DNA of 64,000 nucleotides from Lentisalinibacter sp964427415 (GTDB taxonomy: Bacteria; Pseudomonadota; Gammaproteobacteria; Steroidobacterales; Woeseiaceae): assembly GCA_964427415.1 (NCBI GenBank), contig CAYRUH010000003.1, forward strand, positions 67,748 through 131,747. Direction: 5' to 3'. Positions within the stretch are counted from its first letter, which is position 1; each line of letters starts with the position of its first letter. Both the position numbers and the translations under genes were made by a program. Of the stretch, positions 58,945 through 64,000 are shown in pieces. The notes under the pieces were generated by a model that did no database searches, was not told where the DNA came from, and saw only the letters and a list, made by a program, of their open reading frames with translations.

Positions 58945-59649
58945 ATGCCAACAAAGGGTAGGAGGGGCTTCAGCCCCGATGGCTTCAGCCCCGATCGTAT
59001 TCAAGATCGTAGTCACGATCGTACTAAAGATGGCCGTGGCACGGTCATCCCGGTCAGCAACCTGCAGCAGTATTTCCACGAGAGCATCGAGGAAGTGGTC
59101 TGCCGCCAGTCGGTGGAGATCGATCCCCACGCGACCCATTATGTAGTCAACCTGCTCACCCTGTATTCGCGCTCGGAGGCGTTGTACGAGGATGCCGGCG
59201 GCCATTACGGCCTGAAGCCGCTGGCCTTCATGATGCGCGACGCCGTGGACGCGCCGACGCTGGAGGAGCGCCAGTACGCTCTGCAGCGGCTCGGCGACGT
59301 GGCGCTGTTCATCGCCGGCTGTTTCGCCGACAGCCTGGCCGAGAAGCTGGTGGATCTGGACTATTACATCTACATGGGCGGCAGCGCCTACGGCTCGCTG
59401 TCCGACGAGATGCGCGGCAGCATACGCGGCCGCGCCTTCTCCGCGATCTTCGGCGAGCTTGCGCGCAAGTTCCAGGTCATGGTGGACGTGCTGAACGAGG
59501 TCAGCGAATCGGCGCGCACGAGTCAGGACCGCGACATCCTCCGGCTCTACGAGGTGTGGCTGAAGACCGGCAGCCAGAGGGCCGAGGCGCTGCTGCGCCG
59601 CGAAGGCATCGAGCCGCTCTCCGACGGCCGGCCCGGCACCCGGCACTGA
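58945..59649 (+). CDS. conserved-looking helical protein with REP-derived N terminus, unknown function
   Basis: A 234-residue protein. The ATG at 58945 is supported by GGAGG eight bases upstream. Residues ~5-32 (GRRGFSPDGFSPDRIQDRSH...) are encoded by a degenerate REP unit and 12-base tandem repeats, so the natural domain begins near residue 33 (TVIPVSNLQQYF). No alternative ATG, GTG or TTG lies between. The rest is all-helical (EIDPHATHYVVNLLTLYSRSEALY, ERQYALQRLGDVALFIAG). No transmembrane segment, no family recognised. Its stop is three bases before the next gene, which is probably a functional partner. Confidence 0.7.
   Translation: MPTKGRRGFSPDGFSPDRIQDRSHDRTKDGRGTVIPVSNLQQYFHESIEEVVCRQSVEIDPHATHYVVNLLTLYSRSEALYEDAGGHYGLKPLAFMMRDAVDAPTLEERQYALQRLGDVALFIAGCFADSLAEKLVDLDYYIYMGGSAYGSLSDEMRGSIRGRAFSAIFGELARKFQVMVDVLNEVSESARTSQDRDILRLYEVWLKTGSQRAEALLRREGIEPLSDGRPGTRH
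58958..59031. repeat. REP unit and 12-base tandem repeats inside a coding start
   Basis: A REP half-unit (58958-58980, starting GTAGGAGGGGCTTCAGCC) is followed by a second copy of its distal 15 bases (58981-58995) and three 12-base units (58996-59007, 59008-59019, 59020-59031) of the pattern CGTA-TCAAGAT. They keep the reading frame and encode residues ~5-29 of the gene at 58945. Confidence 0.85.
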
Positions 59650-59652
59650 GCC

Positions 59653-60306
59653 GTGCACGTCGGCGATCTGCAGGAACGCCTCGCCGCTCTCTATCGGCTC
59701 GAGCACGGGCTGGCCATCGAGGACTTTCTGGTTACCGATGCCGCCACCGCGGGCGCGCTGACACCGGCCGGAGCCCGCGGGCATCTGGACGAGCGGTTGC
59801 TGCTCCATCACGACGGCGACGAGGTGTCACTGACGCTGTACCTGGACGAAGGCCTGCTCGCGCGGCTGCGCGAACGTAACCCGCTGGACGGTCTCGACGA
59901 CGACGACCTGGACGACCTCTGGACTGCGATGGAGGGCATCAGCCACTTCAATTACGTGGTGCACAACGCGACCGCCCGGCGGGAGGTCACGCTGCTGGAA
60001 CTGGAGCTCCAGGCGGAGGTGGACAAGTTCGTGAGCACCGTGCTGCTGGCCCGCGAACAGGGCAGGCGGGCGGTGGCCTCACGCCTGCATCATCTCCTGT
60101 TCGAGCGAATGTCGCTGGACAGCGAACTCGAGGGCGAGGAGCGCGAGCGCTATCGGCTGGCCAACGACTATGCCGGGCGATTCTGCCGGCGCATCGGCGC
60201 CCGCCTGCACGATGCCGGCGATGAGGTCATGACCGAGCTAAGGAAGTTCTACCGCTACTCCCAGCGACAGAAGATCAGCCACATCCACGCCCGCGCCTGG
60301 GGCTGA
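59653..60306 (+). CDS. uncharacterised helical protein, partner of the 58945 gene
   Basis: A 217-residue protein starting at GTG. It is acidic and helical, with a central EGISHFNYVVHNATARREVTLLELELQAEVDKF segment and a basic C terminus (MTELRKFYRYSQRQKISHIH). It follows the preceding gene by three bases and is probably co-transcribed. No transmembrane or catalytic motif is recognised. Two such genes together suggest a small complex; what it does cannot be read. Confidence 0.7.
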   Translation: MHVGDLQERLAALYRLEHGLAIEDFLVTDAATAGALTPAGARGHLDERLLLHHDGDEVSLTLYLDEGLLARLRERNPLDGLDDDDLDDLWTAMEGISHFNYVVHNATARREVTLLELELQAEVDKFVSTVLLAREQGRRAVASRLHHLLFERMSLDSELEGEERERYRLANDYAGRFCRRIGARLHDAGDEVMTELRKFYRYSQRQKISHIHARAWG

Positions 60307-60407
60307 GAGGCCACCGGACCGGCAGCCATCGCCGTCGGGCGGCAACAGGTGCACCTGATACGGGCCGGTGCGTCACCCGATGCGACGACTCCCGGGCCGG
60401 TGCGCCG

Positions 60408-60593
60408 TCAGGGTGTTTCCGCCTCCCGGGTCTCTTTTCTGATCTCCCCGCCGTCCTCGCTGGCGACGGCCAGCTCCAGGCGCTTGTTTTCTTGCGCGTC
60501 GGTTACGCCGACAGCTGCAATAGCGGCGAGCGCGGCCGCCAGCAGCAGTAGTCCCAGCGCGAGTGCATCGCTCACCTTGCGGTTCGTCGTCAT
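60408..60593 (-). CDS. small single-pass membrane protein
   Basis: A 61-residue protein with one hydrophobic helix (residues ~11-28, LALGLLLLAAALAAIAAVGV) and a charged tail. A strong GAGGGAGAGAG ribosome site lies upstream of its ATG. It is convergent to the 59653 gene with about 100 bases between. No family recognised. The ribosome site is the main evidence that it is real. Confidence 0.55.
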   Translation of the reverse strand: MTTNRKVSDALALGLLLLAAALAAIAAVGVTDAQENKRLELAVASEDGGEIRKETREAETP

Positions 60594-60740
60594 GGTCTCT
60601 CTCCCTCGTTATCGGCGGCTATATCGGCGGTTTTATGGGTGGATAGATGCAGCGGCTGTCGAAATGGTTGCAACAGGCATGATGCGGACGATGTCCTATA
60701 ATGAGTACTGAAGCCACGCGGACAGACGGAGGGTGGAGAG

Positions 60741-61511
60741 ATGAACACGGCTGCAGAGATACTGACGGTGCGTGATCAGGTATCCGACGAGGAATGGGCG
60801 AGGCGGGTCGACCTCGCCGCTGCCTACCGCCTGGTGGCGCTGTACGGCTGGGACGACCTGATCTTCACCCACATCTCGGCCCGGGTGCCGGGGCCCGAGG
60901 AGCATTTCCTCATCAATCCCTACGGTCTGCTGTTCGAGGAGATGACAGCCAGCAGCCTGGTGAAGGTAGACCTCGACGGCAACAAGGTGATCGACAGCCC
61001 GCATCCCGTGAACCCCGCGGGCTTCGTCATCCACAGCGCGGTGCACGAGGCGCGGCCGCAAGTGCAGTGCGTACTGCATACCCACACGCGGGCCGGAGTC
61101 GCCGTCTCGGCCCAGAAGCAGGGCCTGCTGCCGATATCGCAGCAGTCGATATTCCCGCTGATCGCGCTCGGCTACCACGATTACGAGGGCGTCGCGCTGA
61201 ACGAGGAAGAAAAGCCCCGCCTGGTGGCCGATCTGGGTGAGGCGAATTCGCTGATCCTGCGTAATCACGGCCTGCTCACCTGCGGCACGTCCATTGCGGA
61301 GGCGTTCCTGGCCATGTACGTGCTGGAGACGGCCTGCCAGATCCAGATCGCCGCCCAGTCCGGCGGCACAGAACTGACCCGGGTGGATGAGCGTATTCTC
61401 GCCGGCGCCCGCGAGCAGATGCGCGAGGCGACGAAGGGTATGGGCGCGGCGCTCGCCTGGCCCGCGCTGCTGCGCCGGCTGGACCGGCGGGACCCGTCCT
61501 ACCGCGACTAG
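60741..61511 (+). CDS. class II aldolase/adducin family protein
   Basis: A 256-residue class II aldolase. The zinc histidines are in VLHTHTRAGVAVSA and the later LRNHGLLTCG. Early pattern LAAAYRLVALYGWDDLIFTHIS and EMTASSLVKVDLDGN also match. Family members include fuculose-phosphate aldolase and similar enzymes; substrate not assignable. It is followed after an 88-base repeat-filled gap by the methyltransferase-like gene. Confidence 0.88.
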   Translation: MNTAAEILTVRDQVSDEEWARRVDLAAAYRLVALYGWDDLIFTHISARVPGPEEHFLINPYGLLFEEMTASSLVKVDLDGNKVIDSPHPVNPAGFVIHSAVHEARPQVQCVLHTHTRAGVAVSAQKQGLLPISQQSIFPLIALGYHDYEGVALNEEEKPRLVADLGEANSLILRNHGLLTCGTSIAEAFLAMYVLETACQIQIAAQSGGTELTRVDERILAGAREQMREATKGMGAALAWPALLRRLDRRDPSYRD

Positions 61512-61519
61512 TGACTACA

Positions 61520-61591
61520 GATCCGAATCACTATCCCGAAGCCAATCCCGAAGCCAATCCCGACGGAAATCGCGACGGAAATCCGATGGAG
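61520..61591. repeat. 12-base period tandem repeat (six degenerate units)
   Basis: Six consecutive 12-base units run from 61520 to 61591. Units 2 to 4 differ at only one or a few bases (core AATCCCGAAGCC / AATCCCGACGGA); units 1, 5 and 6 are more degenerate. They fill nearly the whole gap between the aldolase and the methyltransferase start and reach the ribosome site GGAGAG. The frame remains open across the repeat, so it may have entered coding DNA without breaking it. Confidence 0.85.
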
Positions 61592-61599
61592 AGAAACCC

Positions 61600-62415
61600 A
61601 TGTGTGACTTATTGACCAAGCCCCGGCTTGCGCTATTGGCCGCGCTGCTCCTGCTGGCCGCCGGCGTCCATGCCGCAGCCGATGATGCCCGCGAGGCCGT
61701 ACAGGCGGCGGTCGACGGTGAGCATCGCTCCGCAGAGAACCGAGCGCGCGACCAGCACCGCCATCCCGTGGAGACGCTCATGTTCTTCGGTCTGGAGCCG
61801 GACATGACCGTGGTCGAACTATGGCCCGGCGGCGGCTGGTACACCGATATCCTGGCGCCGGTGCTGAAGGAGGAGGGCAAGCTCTACGCCGCCAGCTGGG
61901 ACCCGACCCTCGAGAGCGATTACGTGCAGACCAACCTGGCGAAGTACAAGGAAAAGATCGCGGCCCGGGAGGTCTACGGCGACGTGGAACTCACCGTGCT
62001 CGGCCGGGGCAAGACCGACATCGCGCCGCCGGGCAGTGCCGACCTGATCGTCACCTTCCGCAACCTGCACAGCTGGGGCGAGGAGTTCGCCGCCGAAGTG
62101 TTCGGTGCCGCGTACACGGCCCTGAAGCCGGGCGGTGTCCTCGGCGTGGTGCAGCACCGGGCGGATCCGGACGTGCCGCCGGACCCGGAGGAGCGCACCG
62201 GCTATTTCAGCGAGGAACGGGCCATCGAGCTGGCCGAGGCGGCGGGTTTCGAGCTGGCCGCGCGCTCCGATCTCAATGCCAACCCGAAAGACACCAAGGA
62301 TTACGAGAGCGGTGTCTGGGCGCTGCCGCCGAGCCTGCGCGACGGTCCGGACCCGAAGTATCTCGAGATCGGCGAGAGCGACCGCTTCACGCTGAAATTC
62401 GTCAGGCCGGAATAA
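61600..62415 (+). CDS. exported class I SAM-dependent methyltransferase-like protein
   Basis: A 271-residue protein with a signal peptide (MCDLLTKPRLALLAALLLLAAGVHA). The rest is a Rossmann-type methyltransferase: PDMTVVELWPGGGWYTDILA is motif I (with a changed E-L-W-P-G-G-G loop), and PGSADLIVTFRNLHSW motif III/IV. It belongs to the COG4798-type predicted methyltransferases as I recall. SAM is a cytoplasmic cofactor, so export is puzzling. ATG at 61600 has GGAGAG seven bases upstream. It ends at a strong terminator. Confidence 0.8.
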   Translation: MCDLLTKPRLALLAALLLLAAGVHAAADDAREAVQAAVDGEHRSAENRARDQHRHPVETLMFFGLEPDMTVVELWPGGGWYTDILAPVLKEEGKLYAASWDPTLESDYVQTNLAKYKEKIAAREVYGDVELTVLGRGKTDIAPPGSADLIVTFRNLHSWGEEFAAEVFGAAYTALKPGGVLGVVQHRADPDVPPDPEERTGYFSEERAIELAEAAGFELAARSDLNANPKDTKDYESGVWALPPSLRDGPDPKYLEIGESDRFTLKFVRPE

Positions 62416-62419
62416 GAAT

Positions 62420-62453
62420 CCCCGCGGACCGGCCGGCCCGCGGGGTTTATTTT
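62420..62453 (+). terminator. intrinsic terminator after the methyltransferase gene
   Basis: CCCCGCGG pairs with CCGCGGGG (62420-62427, 62438-62445), a perfect 8-base GC stem, followed at once by TTTATTTT. It is 5 bases after the stop codon. Confidence 0.88.
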
Positions 62454-62458
62454 CATGT

Positions 62459-62510
62459 AGGAGGGCCTTCAGGCCCGATGCGGTGATGGATCGGGCCTGA
62501 AGGCCCTCCT
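62459..62510. repeat. REP palindrome (second copy)
   Basis: Perfect 21-base inverted arms (62459-62479 and 62490-62510) with a 10-base spacer. Arm ends AGGAGGG/CCCTCCT and the flanking TAC and CGG match the REP at 58622; the inner stem differs (GGCCTTCAGGCC versus GGGCTTTAGCCC), showing compensated changes. It lies between two convergent genes. Confidence 0.9.
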
Positions 62511-62520
62511 ACCGGTTTCG

Positions 62521-63099
62521 TCAGGCGTCGTAGTTACCGCCGACGTAATCCCAATTGATGATCTTCCAGATCTCTTCCAGGTATTTCGGACGCGCGTTGC
62601 GGTAGTCGATGTAGTAGGCGTGCTCCCACACGTCCACGGTCAGCAGCGGCGTCTTGCCGTCGCGCAGCGGGTTTTCGGCATCGTCGGTATTGACGATGGC
62701 TACGCCATCGCCGTCCTTCACCAGCCAGGTCCAGCCGGAGCCGAAGTTGCCGGCGCCGGCCTTCTGGAACCCTTCCTTGAACTTGTCGAAGGACCCGAAG
62801 GCCTTGTCGATCGCTGCGCCCAGCGCGCCGCCGGGCTCGCCGCCGCCGTCCGGGCTCAGACAGTTCCAGTAGAAGGTGTGGTTCCAGACCTGGGCGGCGT
62901 TGTTGAACAGGCCGCCCTCCGCCTTTCTGATCATCTCCTCCAGCGACGCGTTCTCGTACTCCGTGCCGGGGATCATGTTGTTCAGATTGTTGACGTAGGT
63001 CTGGTGATGCTTGCCGTAATGGTACTCCAGCGTCTCCGCGGAGATGACGGGCTCCAGAGCGTCCTTTGCGTAAGGCAGGGGTGGCAATTCATGGGCCAT
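62521..63099 (-). CDS. sodB: superoxide dismutase, Fe-type
   Basis: A 192-residue dismutase. The metal ligands are in YHYGKHHQTYV, NHTFYWN and DVWEHAYYIDY. AAQVWNHTFYWNCL and GAGNFGSGW are typical of the iron form, although metal choice cannot be proven. It detoxifies superoxide in the cytoplasm. A sigma-70 promoter is readable 70 bases upstream, and GGAGT precedes the ATG. Single gene. Confidence 0.95.
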   Translation of the reverse strand: MAHELPPLPYAKDALEPVISAETLEYHYGKHHQTYVNNLNNMIPGTEYENASLEEMIRKAEGGLFNNAAQVWNHTFYWNCLSPDGGGEPGGALGAAIDKAFGSFDKFKEGFQKAGAGNFGSGWTWLVKDGDGVAIVNTDDAENPLRDGKTPLLTVDVWEHAYYIDYRNARPKYLEEIWKIINWDYVGGNYDA

Positions 63100-63168
63100 G
63101 GGTGACTCCTTCCGAATTAAAATGGAATGACGCCGGGGTCGCTTGATCCTGCGGCGGTATCTGGAATG

Positions 63169-63197
63169 ATTCTAAGCACGCGGCGATATGCTTACAA
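63169..63197 (-). promoter_or_regulatory. sigma-70 promoter of sodB
   Basis: On the minus strand TTGTAA and TAGAAT are separated by exactly 17 bases. The start site would lie near 63162, giving a leader of about 60 bases before the sodB ATG. No clear Fur or RyhB pairing site was looked for beyond this. Confidence 0.72.
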
Positions 63198-63280
63198 GGA
63201 GCGTCCCGGCACGGTCGAAGACTGTCCGTCCATCTTCAGCACGCGGGGGTGCCGCCATGACTGCGCTATCGCAATCGTCT

Positions 63281-64000
63281 TCAGGCGAGGAACAGCCGGT
63301 AGGCGGGATTTTCGCTCTCGTCCCAGTGGGGGTAGCCGAGCTTCTCCAGGTGGCGCTCGAACTCGTCGCCGTCGCCGCCGGGCACCTGGATGCCGGTGAG
63401 GATGCGGCCGTAGTCCGAGCCGTGGTTGCGGTAGTGGAACAGGCTGATGTTCCAGTCCGGACCGACTGCGTCCAGGAAGCCCGCCAGCGCTCCCGGGCGT
63501 TCCGGGAACTCGAAGCGCAGCAGCCGCTCGTCCGGCAGCCCGCCGGCCCGGCCGCCGACCATGTGCCGGATATGCAGCTTGGCCATCTCGTTGTCCGTGA
63601 GATCCTCGACCGGATAGCCCCGCGAGCGCAGTTCGGCCACGAGACGATCCTTCTCTGCGCGGCCCTCGGCGAGTTCCAGGCCCACGAAAATGTGGGCCTC
63701 CTCCGCATCGCTGTAGCGGTAATTGAATTCGGTGACGTTGCGCCGGCCGATGGCCGCGCAGAACTCGCGGAAGCTGCCCGGGCGCTCGGGGATGCCCACT
63801 GCCAGCAGGGCCTCGCGCTGCTCGCCGACGGCGGCGCGCTCGGCGATGTGGCGCAGCCGGTCGAAATTAACGTTGGCGCCGCAATTCACCGTGACGAACT
63901 CGCGCCCGGCGGGCGGCTTGCGCTCCTCCGCGTACTTCTTCATGCCGGCGACGGCCAGGGCACCCGCCGGCTCCACGATGGAGCGGGTGTCCTCGAAGAT
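63281..64000 (-). CDS. ilvA: threonine ammonia-lyase, C-terminal part
   Basis: The last 239 residues; the gene continues past the window end. IFEDTRSIVEPAGALAVAGMKKY is the conserved PLP-domain segment. Two ACT-like regulatory domains follow (LLAVGIPERPGSFREFCAAI and LLRFEFPERPGALAGFLDAV), as in the biosynthetic enzyme inhibited by isoleucine. It converts threonine to 2-oxobutanoate. The stop is about 180 bases from the sodB start; both are leftward. Confidence 0.93.
   Translation of the reverse strand: MFEDTRSIVEPAGALAVAGMKKYAEERKPPAGREFVTVNCGANVNFDRLRHIAERAAVGEQREALLAVGIPERPGSFREFCAAIGRRNVTEFNYRYSDAEEAHIFVGLELAEGRAEKDRLVAELRSRGYPVEDLTDNEMAKLHIRHMVGGRAGGLPDERLLRFEFPERPGALAGFLDAVGPDWNISLFHYRNHGSDYGRILTGIQVPGGDGDEFERHLEKLGYPHWDESENPAYRLFLA

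Noticed and set aside
58958..59031. Possible CRISPR-like array from the repeated units
   Set aside because: Units are 12-15 bases with no spacers, so they are tandem repeats, not a CRISPR.
1..64000. tRNA, rRNA or riboswitch genes
   Set aside because: I looked through all intergenic regions and saw no cloverleaf with a CCA end, no rRNA sequence and no riboswitch core that I recognise; a covariance model search would be needed to be sure.

Overview
The window is high-GC DNA that reads as a chromosomal segment of a gammaproteobacterium. The support is the set of recognisable genes: YadGH, GspA/GspB, FadE, a PA3286-type KAS III, PurT, a PspF/PspABC stress locus with a sigma-54 promoter, FeSOD, GshA and IlvA. 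I cannot name the family. Two runs of N (1-36 and exactly 100 bases at 21090-21189) suggest a draft or metagenome-assembled scaffold. I see no rRNA, tRNA, CRISPR array, prophage or insertion sequence.

Layout. 37-2854: a leftward operon (FlhC-like regulator, RraA, NudC, start of an NRDE protein) diverges from an FlhD-like regulator across an AT-rich spacer. 2880-12824: an AlkA-type glycosylase, the YadGH exporter plus a SRAP protein, then a leftward run of dinB, gspA, gspB, a fused fatty-acid-kinase-like protein (DhaL+DegV) and a Cys/Met-type PLP enzyme. 12831-12977: a small gene-free element made of nested inverted repeats. 12991-20373: a complete lower mevalonate pathway (HMG-CoA synthase, an HMG-CoA reductase/mevalonate kinase fusion, phosphomevalonate kinase, diphosphomevalonate decarboxylase, IPP isomerase) next to a farnesyl/geranyl diphosphate synthase. 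This is unusual because most proteobacteria use the MEP route. 20556-31039: a DUF3667 membrane protein broken by the gap, FadE, malate dehydrogenase, an ECF sigma/anti-sigma-like pair, a YtrA-type GntR regulator with its ABC exporter behind a clear palindromic operator, and PurT.

31209-34792: the phage-shock locus, with PspF divergent from pspA-pspB-pspC, a second PspC-domain gene and two small genes; a PspF-type upstream site and a -24/-12 promoter are readable. 34828-46527: a small secreted protein, a PAS-GGDEF-EAL protein, a membrane-anchored receiver-domain protein, a bactofilin, a DUF2845 protein, an FMN-binding oxidase-like protein, GshA, an exported reprolysin-like protease with a GlyGly-CTERM tail, and a tandem pair of related N-anchored proteins of unknown function. 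46514-57217: nitroreductase, FAD oxidoreductase and SDR operon, quinone oxidoreductase, an SLC13 transporter with four RCK_C domains, KAS III, alpha/beta hydrolase and a UvrD-type helicase.

57304-64000: an exported M20 amidohydrolase, a two-gene operon of unknown function whose first gene begins inside REP-derived and 12-bp tandem-repeat sequence, a class II aldolase, an exported SAM-methyltransferase-like protein, sodB with a readable promoter, and the 3' part of ilvA. Two perfect 21-bp-arm REP palindromes lie in this stretch.

The strongest candidates for something not routinely described are the HMGR-mevalonate kinase fusion in the mevalonate cluster, the divergent FlhD/FlhC-like pair with no flagellar genes beside it, the gene start built from REP sequence, and the receiver-TM-periplasmic protein.
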